From contig JAKSYS010000690.1 in NCBI GenBank assembly GCA_022925895.1, positions 1 to 32,958 of the forward strand: a DNA stretch of 32,958 nt, written 5' to 3'. Shown one piece after another: positions 1 through 9,915 of the stretch. A program made the position numbers and the translations under genes. Each line of letters opens with the position of its first letter. The first letter of the stretch is position 1. Origin of the DNA: Fragilaria crotonensis (lineage: Eukaryota; Bacillariophyta; Fragilariophyceae; Fragilariales; Fragilariaceae). The notes under the pieces are model-generated. The model saw only the letters and a list, made by a program, of their open reading frames with translations, was not told the DNA's origin and ran no database searches.

Positions 1-927
1 TCGGCACTTCTCATTGTCACGTCGTCCCTTGTTGGGGGCGCATCTGCATTCGTCCCCCCGCACACCAACAAGTTGACCTCTGCCATTCGTGTCAATGTGG
101 TCGACGATAAGACTGAAGTTCGCGAATATTTCAATACAGAAGGCTTCAATCGTTGGAATAAGATTTACAGTGATAGTGATGAGGTCAATGGAGTTCAAAT
201 GGATATCCGAGATGGTCACTCTCAAACAATTCAAAAAATCTTGAACTGGGTCGAGGCAGATGGTGATATTAGCGGAAAGACTGTTTGTGATTGCGGTTGC
301 GGTGTCGGATCTCTTGCTATTCCTCTCGCTCAAATGGGTAAGTTGAAAATACTGCGCCTTCTTTGTATTCAAGACATTGATATGTTGTAGTTCATGACAA
401 TTTGTCGGCAACGCTCACTCATTTTTTTTCCTACATGACTTTATTGATGCGAATCATGGTTATCATGATCACGCTCATTTTCGACAGGTGCCAAGATTTC
501 AGCGTCAGATATTTCGGACAGCATGGCCAACGAAGCTGCTCGTCGTGCCAAGGCTGCGGGTGTGACGAATGCGGAATTCTACACTTCCGACTTGGAATCG
601 GTATCTGGAACGTACGACACCGTCACGTGCGTCGATGTGGCGATCCACTACCCGTCAGACAAAATGGCAGAAATGGTCGGCCATTTATGCAGTTTGGCGG
701 AGAATCGTGTCATGATTTCGTTTGCTCCCAAAACGTGGTATTATGACATTTTGAAGAAATTTGGTGAACTCTTTCCTGGTCCTTCTAAAACGACAAGGGC
801 GTACCTTCACGAAGAAACTGTCGTTCGTGAGGCATTGAGAAAAGCAGGCTTTGAGGTTGCGAGGGATGAAATGACTGCCACCAACTTTTACTTTTCACGA
901 CTTTTGGAAGCCAAACGTGTGCAGTAA
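1..927 (+). CDS. chlM: Magnesium-protoporphyrin IX methyltransferase (5' end outside window), two exons
   Basis: Transfers a methyl group from S-adenosylmethionine to Mg-protoporphyrin IX, giving the monomethyl ester, in chlorophyll synthesis in the plastid. The frame is open from base 1, so the start codon lies upstream. The visible N-terminus has a hydrophobic stretch (SALLIVTSSLVGG) followed by ASAFVPP, the ASAF cleavage motif of diatom bipartite plastid presequences. Exon 1 (1-337) carries SAM motif I (VCDCGCGVGSLAIPLA, about residues 95-110 of the visible part). Exon 2 (488-927) continues with AKISASDIS, the CVDVAIHYP segment and a C-terminal FYFSRLLEAKR typical of ChlM. The spliced reading frame is 258 residues with no internal stop, close to full length for the mature enzyme. 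The family assignment is from recognised motifs and is strong; the splice sites are inferred from GT-AG and frame continuity. Confidence 0.93.
338..487 (+). other. Intron in chlM (150 nt)
   Basis: Donor gtaagt at 338 and acceptor acag ending at 487. Removing it joins the two chlM reading frames in the middle of a glycine codon and restores the conserved G-A-K-I-S-A-S-D run. The unspliced frame hits a stop at 388-390. Confidence 0.9.
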
Positions 928-1243
928 AAAAGAAATAATGTTAGACAGTCCTGTCATTCAGCATGGAGTTCAATTATATGTGTAGTTGAATTGCCAACGG
1001 TCCCATCTGTACCGATCAGCAACCACCTGCTGACACGTCTTATAGAGGGTGCGTTTCCTGGTGGGTGTGAGGCCACGAGGTGTTGACCAAAGTAGCGATC
1101 ATATTCGTTTAGAGCTGAACAAAATGGTTGTTGCTACAATGTTCAAAATTCATTATTCATTACTCCCCATGTAATTCTAAAATATTCACATTCCGTAGGT
1201 CTTGCGCATCACCGCTGGTGCAGATAATGCCGAGGAATTTTTT
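928..1243. other. Intergenic, no gene seen
   Basis: Convergent spacer between the stop of chlM and the stop of the BTB gene on the opposite strand. It must hold both 3' untranslated regions. No RNA gene or repeat recognised. Confidence 0.6.
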
Positions 1244-2467
1244 TTAACTATGACTGCTGATTTCGTCAGCAGACCCAACAACCTCCTGCCCGAGTGCTTC
1301 CCCTCGCTTGCGCTTGTTGCTTCGAAAGGTTTCCATCCCAGACAAAAGGTCTTTCCACAATTCTGGAATTTGAATGGATAGACTCATCATTTCAGGCCTC
1401 ACCAACACTGTGGTTGCATTCTCGTAGATGAACTCGAAACATTTCTCTTGAAGCCTTGTTAAATGATGCAAGTGGGACAGTTCGAGCGCTTCTTGAATCG
1501 TGTCAATCGACAAGAATTCTACCAACCGATCCTCACAGTGCTCTTCCAGTGATTCCAACTGATACTCGGACGCCACCGATAAGATCGTATGCATGCAGGA
1601 GTAGTCATCCACTTGACCAGTGTACATGTATTTCAGAATCGATCGCATCGTGGATACTGAATTGGTGTTCCAAACGCGACTTTGTGAGTCTTTCCAAGGT
1701 CCTTGAAAGGCTGTCCTAAAGTACGGTGTGGCACGCACAAAACATCATCGGTGCGCATCCACGTCACCGTCTGGACACTGGAACGTAATGTCTGTAAACG
1801 TCGTGTCATAGAGCAATCGATGGTAGGTTGTTTGGATCGAGAGGTTCGCCAGCGAAATGCCATCATTCTCATGTTGTAATGACTGAAGGTCATGGGATGC
1901 CGCTTCTTGAAGAATAAGAGTCGCAACTTCATCCATCATATGACAACACTCGCGTTCGTGATTCGGAAGGGGAATCGTTTGAGAAAGAGTGCAACCTTGT
2001 CAGCAGTTTTGGGAGTTGCAATCAACCGAGGCATGCGTTCCAATCTTGCAGTACACCATACCGCTCGAGAGTGCCTTGGTGCACGCACCTGCTCGGAGCA
2101 ATGCTTTGACTATTCCCAAAGCTTGGTCCCCAAAGAAACAGTGATGATAGGCATTGCAAACAGCCACATGCAGGGGATGAATAGTACCACCCTGGCACCG
2201 TCGAAAGACACGACCGAGAGTTCGATGCAAATCCTTGGCCCGTTCCGTTTCGGCGGAGGATACAACTGCGACAGGAGGCAACCGAGGACTGCGATTTGGA
2301 TCAGCCCCATTTCGTTCCAAATACAATTCCACGACCGATTGTGAATTGGCGAGAATTGCATCGTGAAGATCACATGGTGACGTTCGAGCAGCTTTAGTTG
2401 CATTAGCATTCAGAATGGCGCCGTGATCCACATTCAGATTCACATGTGCCTCATTTCCATTTGCCAT
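1244..2467 (-). pseudogene. BTB/POZ-domain protein with ankyrin-like N-terminus, premature TGA
   Basis: Start taken at the ATG at 2467 (MANGNEAHVN). The N-terminal part has ankyrin-like helices (DLHDAILANSQSVVELYLERNGADPN, then HPLHVAVCN and IVKALLRAGAC). The C-terminal part is a BTB/POZ domain: LLYDTTFTDITFQCPDG, then DAHR, then TPYFRTAF, ILKYMYTGQ and a helical end. BTB proteins usually act as protein-interaction adaptors, for example for cullin ubiquitin ligases; the partner is unknown here. Two in-frame TGA codons occur. The one at 2002-2000 lies inside a probable 66-nt intron. The one at 1747-1745 falls directly after DAHR in the core of the BTB fold and has no intron explanation. Either the gene is dead or the base is an error. 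Without that stop the protein would be 385 residues. Confidence 0.7.
1996..2061 (-). other. Probable 66-nt intron in the BTB gene
   Basis: On the minus strand the segment starts gtatgg and ends gacaag. Its length is a multiple of three and it contains an in-frame TGA. Removing it joins ALSS-G to CTLSQTIPL and yields an uninterrupted ankyrin-to-BTB frame. Inferred, no transcript evidence. Confidence 0.55.
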
Positions 2468-3851
2468 TCTAAATTGAAACAGTGACAATCAATGGCTCAA
2501 ACTTTGCTCGAAAATGTCCTCCTTACTGATTTGTTGGACTTCGAATTGAAGATTTGTGCTACGAAAGGAGAACTGATGATGAGGCAAGGGACTTTGTCGC
2601 CAATGTATCCACGATGAACGGCAGTGTGTCAGAGTCGTGTACAAGTCAAGTCTGTTTATGTTGTACTCTGGAGTCCGACTACTAGCTAGTGGTACAGAAA
2701 CATACACGTCTCAACGTCTCAACTCCTTGGTCTGAAAAGAAAAGTGAGTGAAGACATGCAAGCAGATGGTTTTCCAGGGCATAGGATACCGATCGATCGA
2801 TGGACTCAGACGATTATTACTGGAACATGTATGTAGCACAATAGTATCACAGTACCTTGACTCGTAGATACGGCGACTTTCGGAACGGACGATGCAACAA
2901 CTGATGCACAAATGTGCCACAAGAACCACTCAAAGTCACGTGCATACTTATGGCGAAGCAAGTTGGTAGGATCGAAACGACGGGATTCGTATTGTGGAGA
3001 GCCCTATATGAGCACAAGCTCACGCCAGCCTACTTATTAACGAGGCAGCCGGTACCACTGATCCACACATTATTAGAACGAAGTACTCCAGTACTCTGTT
3101 CTAATTTATCATATTAATTCGATATATTAGATGACACGGGGCACGAGCACAAGGGGACCGAACGATTGAACTGCAATCTGACGGATCTGCCATTAAAAGA
3201 GGAAGGCGTCTGCCAATCTACCGTACGAGTACTCAACCGGTAAAACTATATTCGAGTACGAGTACCGGAGTGCGATACCAAAACACTACGAGGAAGGACA
3301 GGCAAATGAAGTTTTGTCGTCTGGATATGGGTGAATGAAGAGCATGTACATAGCATCATGTGTCACTTGTCACTTGTAATACACGGAATAGCAAATGGAC
3401 CAACCAGGACTAAAAACCTAGCAATACCATCCCACAAGAGCCGCACAACCCGGTGGTATAGTTGAATCGCCATACCTGCTTGCTTTGATGGTGGTATCTC
3501 ATTATTGTATGGTGCCTTTGGCCTATCTGCTAGAGGGCGATGTAGCATTGGGCATACTCTTCTGTCAGTATCCTTTCAGTGCAGCTGTCGATTGGTTGGT
3601 AACAAAAGATCGGGTGAACCAGCACCAGCTTTATTTCATGAACCTTGGCTCTACGACCGCGATTGCCTTCCGATGGACCTGTCCAATTTATTACGGGTAG
3701 CATGGTATATTCCATCAACGACTGGCTGTCGCCAACCTATCATCGAACTTTCTGTGATATTCACACATGCAAGTATTACTAGTAGTATAAAAGGTAGCTA
3801 CATGCACACAAACTATATCCCCTGCATCGTCTATTAATAGTGTCCCTATGG
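2468..3851. other. Intergenic, no gene seen
   Basis: Contains the promoter side of the BTB gene. Only short open frames without recognisable motifs. A 14-bp palindrome AGTACTCCAGTACT sits at 3082-3095, and GTAC-rich sequence with repeated gagtac words at 3225-3270. Confidence 0.5.
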
Positions 3852-5562
3852 TTAACTAACAGTCGGTGATACACTAGGTTGAGGGGAGGGCATGGGGGAT
3901 TCCGTCGGCACCGTAGGATTGGATGGCGAAGGTGAAGGTCGCTGTGACGGGAACGGAGTCGAAGGCGTACTCGATGCCGTGACAGTAGGACTGAAGGACG
4001 GGGTGTCCGTCGGTGACAGCGTGGGGAATTCTGTTGGCGCCATGGATGGCGATTGTGTTGTTGGAGCTAATGAAGGAGACTCGGACGGCAGCGTGTCGTC
4101 GATCTGAGTGACTTCACCGATCTTCACAACATTGGGTAAGCTTGCGTCCACCACGTTGACGCTGAAAATATCACCGAATTCGACGTTCGACGGAGGGCGA
4201 TCGGGGGCATTTTTAAGGCAATAGCATTCCTTGCCATTGAAGATGTAGCCCAAATGTCTGTGATGAACGTTGACAAAAGGATGTAACCGAAAATCGTCGG
4301 CGAGGCTGCGACGAAAGGCGTCGTCAAAGAGTCTATCCTCGGACTTGCATCCCTTGCATTTTCCGGTAACCTTGAACCTGAAGCGGAAAGGGCGCATACG
4401 GCCAGACGTGTTCAAGTCCAACGACGACAGTAACCAATCGCCTAGATGATTCTTCAACTGTAATGTCTGTCCCAACAACCATACGGAAGAGCGAGTCGCA
4501 CACATTCTCAATAGAAGATGAGTAAGATTGAACGAACAAATCTTGGACAATCGTCAATTCCTCAGGTGTAATATTCTCAGGGTCTCCTTCCGCGTCGACT
4601 ACGATTTCCGAAGTAAACGTGTCTTGAAGACCGTCACATTCAACTTCTACGACTGGTGCAACACCAAGGGTTGCTGTGACACTTTGAGAAGGCCCTGTTC
4701 CGAAAGCGCTTGGATCTTCTTCCCATATGAGTTTTGAACTCGTCCAAACCTGGTGGGCGCGATGGGAGTTCCTTCTTGGCAATGCAATCGCAGTTGTACT
4801 TGCTTCGTTTCCACACCAACTTGGTTCCATCGGAGGGATTATCAATGGGTCTGCGATCCGACAAAGTGGCCCCGCCTGTTGACAGTGTATCCTTATAGTA
4901 CTGAAGGCGACGGAAGGCATCATCGAAAAGATTAGTCTCCTTTTTGCATCCACGACAGTAACCAACGGCATAGATCTTGAGAGAAAATCTTCTTGATCTC
5001 AGTGAAGTGCTGTCGACATTGCCGTAGAGAGCTCCAAGTCGTTCCAATTCTCGGTTTCCGCTTCCTGTATTTTCAAGTTCGGATGCGAAAATGGTAATTT
5101 TCGAAAGAGTATGGAACTCCTCATCGCAGAGACCATCCGCAACTTCATTGTAACTATTAAGGAAGGCATCTTCGAGAAGCTTAACTTCCTCTTCTGTAAG
5201 AAGCTCAGGCGTTCCCATGAATTCCCCCACCACGTCGGAGTCAAAATCGGATGGTTCGTACGTGCAAGTGTTGCCACCCAACACTGATGGTGTCCCTCTT
5301 GTCTTGAATGGATTGAAAATACCACTGTTGAAGATGGAAAGTCCCCGGTTCACATTTTGAAATTCATCCCCAAAGATGATTCTAAATCATCATCAATATC
5401 GTGATCAGCAAGTTCAAGATCAGCAAGCTCTGATTCCATGGAATCTGTCCCTGCTGATTCCACGGATGATGATGATGATGTGAACTGTAATGGCAATGCA
5501 TGCCCAAGTGAAACACATGATGCGCATGCAGATGCTGATAATAAGATACGAATTCCTTTCAT
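3852..5562 (-). pseudogene. Secreted two-domain Cys-rich protein with Ser/Pro/Thr tail, three frameshifts
   Basis: Start ATG at 5562 opens a signal peptide (MKGIRILLSASACASC, then HALPL), followed by a poly-Ser run and an acidic segment (DLELADHDIDDDLE). Two related domains follow. Domain A has YCRGCKKETNLFDDAFRRL and later NCDCIAKKE with SRPPGLDEF. Domain B has KCKGCKSEDRLFDDAFRR and later CYCLKNAPDRPPSNVEF. Each domain begins with a helical E-rich stretch (LTEEEVKLLEDAFLNSYNE; ITPEELTIVQDLFVQSYSS). The C-terminus is a 79-residue S-P-T-rich tail ending at the stop at 3852. The frame is broken near 5355-5358 (AAAA, one base short), 4732-4735 (AAAA, one base too many) and about 4439-4450 (one extra base). 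I do not recognise the family. The layout suggests a secreted or cell-wall/frustule-associated protein, which is inference. Confidence 0.6.
3855..4091 (-). repeat. Ser/Pro/Thr low-complexity tail coding repeat
   Basis: Encodes about 79 residues of degenerate SP-S-x-x-PT units (SPSLAPT, SPSMAPT, PTLSPTD, PSFSPTV and so on). On the plus strand this appears as repeated gacgg/ggcga words. Tails like this occur on many secreted diatom proteins and are likely heavily O-glycosylated; that last point is inference. Confidence 0.75.
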
Positions 5563-6588
5563 TGTTGTTGTTGTTGGTTTGCTTTGGTGAATTTTACGTT
5601 CTTCACAACTCGTCGAAGCAGCAACAAAAAGTGATCGTGGCAAGGCAAGAGTAGTCTAATGATACGGGAAAAGTTCAATTGTGTAATATGACCCAAAGCG
5701 ATTGGAAACACCCCACCAATTAATAAACGAATCACGAGCACATGAAGAGACGCAAGTAACAATTACGATCAACCAGAAGGGCCGTCAATACCGGGAAACA
5801 CATACCAGTCCTTATAGAACATCTGATTCACGTAGAAGACAGTACCTAAGGCAGATGAGGATTTTCGGAATGTCCCGTCATGGTCGGCTTTGCTGGGATT
5901 ATGGGGTCACAGTCACTGTCGGATATGAATGTCGGTCATTTCGAAAACTCGACCACTTTCGTAGTCTTGAACTATGGCTTCGAACGGGCTGAAAAGACTC
6001 ACATGCACAGATTCGTCGCATCACCGAACATTGATTACGAGGAAAGATCTGTATATCGTATGAACAGGAAACATTTAACGAAACCCATCCATACAAATTT
6101 CCCGTACAACATGATATCTTCCAACCACGACGAGAAACCAAGACCCCACATAAGAACGACCAAATCGTCCCTATCCTTGTTTCGAATGCCTATTCGGTTA
6201 TATACATACACAGATACAAGGATGGTACGCACTATACTGGAGGTGCTGAGGTGCTCCAACTACAACAATCCCGATTCGATAACGATACCTTACTATGGAA
6301 CTACCGTTGCTAGATACTACGAGTCCCATTTAGTAGCGCGCAACCCGAAATGTCAATCGATACGGGGTCACGTCGTAATCGTGTATGTATTGAAGACAAC
6401 AAGAAATTGATGAATGCATGTAAATCAATATACGTACGGCTGTTTTCATATTCTGAAGACCCGACGTAGGCCTTGGTAGTGTATCAACGTAAATATTTTT
6501 AGCCTAAGTAAACGAAGAAAAATTAATGCGATAACATCAACGCTTCACTCATGGGGGAATGAACGGGTCAATGAAGCTCAAATGTTTG
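5563..6588. other. Intergenic, no gene seen
   Basis: Upstream side of the secreted-protein gene, with a ttg trinucleotide run just upstream of its ATG. The longest open frame here (5880-6410, 176 codons) shows no domain, motif or biased composition and overlaps equally poor frames on the other strand. Confidence 0.5.
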
Positions 6589-6667
6589 CATCCCCGAGGC
6601 CTGCCTCATGGCATATTCTACTTTGATGCCTTGGGGATTGAGCAAAATGAGTGAGGCCTCGGGGATG
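6589..6667. repeat. Short imperfect inverted repeat (21-nt arms)
   Basis: Left arm 6589-6609 (catccccgaggcctgcctca then t) and right arm 6647-6667 are reverse complements at 19 of 21 positions around a 37-nt loop. It lies about 200 bp upstream of the transposase gene and could be a subterminal repeat of that element or a transcript hairpin. Confidence 0.7.
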
Positions 6668-6823
6668 AAGCTCCCAACTCCCAAAAATGTGATTATAACA
6701 AATGCCTTCATGCGGCTTCGTGATGACAAAAATCATCGACAGCAAGTGTGGAGAAAATGGTTGCCAGCCGAGACATGGGCTGAAATATTGACTTTATCAG
6801 GTCTTGTTGATGAAAGTGTGTAG
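6608..6823 (+). CDS. Small ORF upstream of the DDE transposase, unrecognised
   Basis: 71 codons, starting in the loop side of the inverted repeat and ending 53 nt before the transposase start, in a different frame. It contains a K-R-x-R-D-basic and W-rich segment (QQVWRKWLPAETWAEIL) but no domain I recognise. It may be a first exon or a leader ORF of the mobile element, or chance. Confidence 0.25.
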   Translation: MAYSTLMPWGLSKMSEASGMKLPTPKNVIITNAFMRLRDDKNHRQQVWRKWLPAETWAEILTLSGLVDESV

Positions 6824-6876
6824 AGTTGATGCTACCATGCTAAATGCAGCAATGATTCGAAGCAAACAATTCTTTG

Positions 6877-9800
6877 ATGGGCCCGCAATGGACCGATTTG
6901 ATGGGACAAACCCTACTGGAATATTCCGTGTCAGATTCCAAAAAGTTTTACTACATGCTCACTGATCCATTTGAGCAGGCAGACTATCCCTGTCCTCTTG
7001 ACATCAAGTGGAAAGACAGTGTCATTTCGGTTGCCATGGAGGTGATGTCAGCAATCATAACAAGAAGTTCCGTTTCATCACTTTTCTCTGTGATGACGCT
7101 CAAGGATAAACTTCCGACGACTGCAGTCACTCAGGACAAGTCATCACAACCAAGCAAAGGAGACACTATACTGCATTTCTATGAGACTTCTGCTTCCACT
7201 AGAAGTGTCCTGGAATCAATCACAACGATGCGGCCTGCAGGGGCTTCGTCTCCGAATAGTACAAGTTCTTCCGATTGCCATCAGCAACAAGACAAAGAAG
7301 AGGAACGCCACGAAGGAATGCCATGCAATTTTGTACGAGACGATGCATCAGCATTTCACATCCAAGCCAGTACATTGTGTTTTTGGAATAGTCGAGATGC
7401 ATGGAATTTATTTGCGGGTGGAGGGAGCACATCTTTTGAGGAATTTTCAGCCGACATTGGCGGGGGTAATAATGTTCTAGACATTTTGGAGGGTCATGTT
7501 GTCGCTCTACAATCTGCAAGCAAAACTCTGAATGGCTGGCGAGATGTGGTGCAAGGGCGCGATGCTGAAAATGTTTGTTCTAAATCTGACATTTTTGTCT
7601 TGAAGAGCAGGGCAATCATTCTGTGCTTGGCATACCGCACTGCCATGCGGCACATGAATTCATGGACGTGGAAGCAGTGCTGCAGGGAAGCCTGCCGACA
7701 GCTCAATGAACTTGGTGTGGTGCAAGCTACGAAACCTAGAAGCGTTCAAGATTGGAATTTGGAGTTTCGTAAGTGCAGGACATTCCTTCACCCTGATCAT
7801 ATTGTGAGATGTGGGAAACGCCCTTTTCCACTTCTCTTCATGAAGTATCCCGATACAAAAGATCAAATAGCAGCATTCGGCTTAGGTAACCTGTCAATTC
7901 TGACAGTTGAATTAGTGCGAGTATTCTGCATTGAAGAGCTCTTCCCAAGTATATACCAGCAGTGGTGTAACGATCACGAAGGTCACCAAGCAGCATCATC
8001 GCTGACACAAGAACTTTTTCTGAAGGTACACGGAATTACAAATTTTGGAATTCCGACATGCTGGCGATGGATGCAACTAATTGGCTTCGCATATAGTATA
8101 CAACAAAAATCGTATTATGTTGACGGTCATGAACGTGATGACGTTGTTTTATCTCGCAAGCAATTTTGTCAGCAGTACCTCACTGAGCTTGAACCAAAAT
8201 GTTTACGATGGGTGCAATATGCTTTAAGTGAACTTGAAACGGCAAATCTCAATCCTGAGTTTGGCTACAAGTATATCAACGAAGATTGCAACAGCGTTTA
8301 CTATGAGTTTCATATTGACTACTGTTACAGTTGTCGTGGAAACGAGACGTTTGATGCCATGCATGGAAAAATTGCGTCGATGAGTGTACGTGCTCCTCCT
8401 AATTCAAGGCCGATTGAAATTTATGGTCAGGACGAATCAGTTTTCTCCCAATTTCTGTTTCCCTCAAAGAGTTGGGTTGGCCCGAATCAAGAGCGAGGAT
8501 TGTTTCCCAAATCGCTTGGTGAAGGACTCATGGTATCTGCGTTTGTGTCTCGCGACACTGGATTCGGAATGCCAATGACGGATGAAGACCTGACCATAGT
8601 CAATGCTTTGCGACGAGGAACACACTACATTGACCAAACTGCTGCACTCGAAGTCAACAAGCATACTCGGAAGCAGCCGTTGACGGAGTCTCCTTTTGTC
8701 CGGCACTTGCTGATCGGAGCCTCGAAAGGTGGCTATTGGAATAGCTACCATATGGCAATTCAACTTGAAGATGTTGTTGATTGCCTGAAAATTTTCCGAC
8801 CGCAATTTGACTTTGTTTTTATGTTCGATCACAGTCAAGGTCATGCTAGGAAAAAAGATGGGGCTCTTGATGCAGACAGTATGTCGCGGAGTTTTGGAGG
8901 CAAGCAACCAAAAATGCACTCATCTGTGATAACGAGTAACTGCCTTGGCCCATTTGATTCTATACTGCAGGTAGGCGATCAACAGAGCATGGTCTTTGAA
9001 GCCGATGACCAGGGTCCATGGTGGTTGGCTACAGCAGAACAAGCGAGACGGAAGTATGACAATCACGACAACCGTGGGCGCCCCCCCAAAAATGTACCAC
9101 GAACACGGAATGAGTTGGCATTTGCATTGCTCGAGGAATCAGGCATCACGGTAGAGTCCAATCGCCCATTGAATGAGCTGAAGGAACTTGTTGCTATCCA
9201 TGGCATCAGTCTGATGCACGAGAAAGTCTATGTCAACGAAGGTTGGCTTGGCAAAGCAAAAGGACTACTCCAAGTCTTATGGGAGCGAGGGTGGATTGAT
9301 CCGTCCAACTGCAAAGAACATGTGGACAAACAAGGAAACAAATTGATCAACACATCATTTTATACGCTTGGCGGACGGAAAGATATCTTGACTGGTCATA
9401 TTATTGAATCGTCTTCGCTTAAAGGGTTGATGGGCAACTGTTATGACTTCAAGACGGAAGAAACAGCTCTGCAATTTTTGGGCTCCCAACTTGGTTTGCG
9501 TGTGATGTTAACGCCAAAGTTTCATTGCGAATTCGCAGGTGAAGGGATTGAGTACACATGGGCACAGGCAAAGGCACTAATGAGGAGAACACCAATGCGA
9601 GAGAAAAAGGGTCGAGCCAACTTCATCAATCTTGTGACAAGGTGTCTTTGCCCAACAACAGTCTTGACAAAAGAAAGGGCCGCAAGAGCACGAGCCTACA
9701 TATGCACATATTATTACCTTGAACGAGAGACAAACAACATTGATGAGATTGCTGAAAATGTGCCTGGAATTGCCGCAGCTGCAAAACAGCAGCTCCTTTA

Positions 9801-9915
9801 TAAGAAGATTGAACAACTCATGAAACGATTTAAAACACATCGCTGTGCTTTGGACTTCGACATTCGCTTTGTCCTTGCAACATTGAAGGAAGGGAATGAA
9901 GATAATGCTGCCTAA
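6877..9915 (+). CDS. Large DDE transposase (Tc1/mariner-like fold), intact
   Basis: 1012 residues from the ATG at 6877 with no break. The C-terminal 500 residues form a DDE/RNase-H-fold integrase of the large eukaryotic family found in basidiomycetes, algae and some animals. Motifs in order: YVDGHERDDVV, GQDESVF (first Asp about residue 519), LLIGASKGGYWNS, FMFDHSQGHARK (second Asp about 651) followed by SFGGKQPKM, EGWLGKAKGLLQVLWERGWI, and KFHCEFAGEGIEYTW with the candidate catalytic Glu at about 892 in the Tc1-style IExxW context. The 240-residue gap between the second Asp and Glu holds a family-typical insertion. The N-terminal 450 residues are unrecognised and probably include DNA binding. 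Expected to cut and paste its own element. Terminal inverted repeats were not found by eye. The open frame suggests a young or still active element. Confidence 0.8.
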   Translation: MGPQWTDLMGQTLLEYSVSDSKKFYYMLTDPFEQADYPCPLDIKWKDSVISVAMEVMSAIITRSSVSSLFSVMTLKDKLPTTAVTQDKSSQPSKGDTILHFYETSASTRSVLESITTMRPAGASSPNSTSSSDCHQQQDKEEERHEGMPCNFVRDDASAFHIQASTLCFWNSRDAWNLFAGGGSTSFEEFSADIGGGNNVLDILEGHVVALQSASKTLNGWRDVVQGRDAENVCSKSDIFVLKSRAIILCLAYRTAMRHMNSWTWKQCCREACRQLNELGVVQATKPRSVQDWNLEFRKCRTFLHPDHIVRCGKRPFPLLFMKYPDTKDQIAAFGLGNLSILTVELVRVFCIEELFPSIYQQWCNDHEGHQAASSLTQELFLKVHGITNFGIPTCWRWMQLIGFAYSIQQKSYYVDGHERDDVVLSRKQFCQQYLTELEPKCLRWVQYALSELETANLNPEFGYKYINEDCNSVYYEFHIDYCYSCRGNETFDAMHGKIASMSVRAPPNSRPIEIYGQDESVFSQFLFPSKSWVGPNQERGLFPKSLGEGLMVSAFVSRDTGFGMPMTDEDLTIVNALRRGTHYIDQTAALEVNKHTRKQPLTESPFVRHLLIGASKGGYWNSYHMAIQLEDVVDCLKIFRPQFDFVFMFDHSQGHARKKDGALDADSMSRSFGGKQPKMHSSVITSNCLGPFDSILQVGDQQSMVFEADDQGPWWLATAEQARRKYDNHDNRGRPPKNVPRTRNELAFALLEESGITVESNRPLNELKELVAIHGISLMHEKVYVNEGWLGKAKGLLQVLWERGWIDPSNCKEHVDKQGNKLINTSFYTLGGRKDILTGHIIESSSLKGLMGNCYDFKTEETALQFLGSQLGLRVMLTPKFHCEFAGEGIEYTWAQAKALMRRTPMREKKGRANFINLVTRCLCPTTVLTKERAARARAYICTYYYLERETNNIDEIAENVPGIAAAAKQQLLYKKIEQLMKRFKTHRCALDFDIRFVLATLKEGNEDNAA

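Noticed and set aside
5880-6410. 176-codon open frame on the plus strand
   Set aside because: No domain, signal or composition bias; comparable frames exist on the other strand, and the sequence reads like intergenic DNA.
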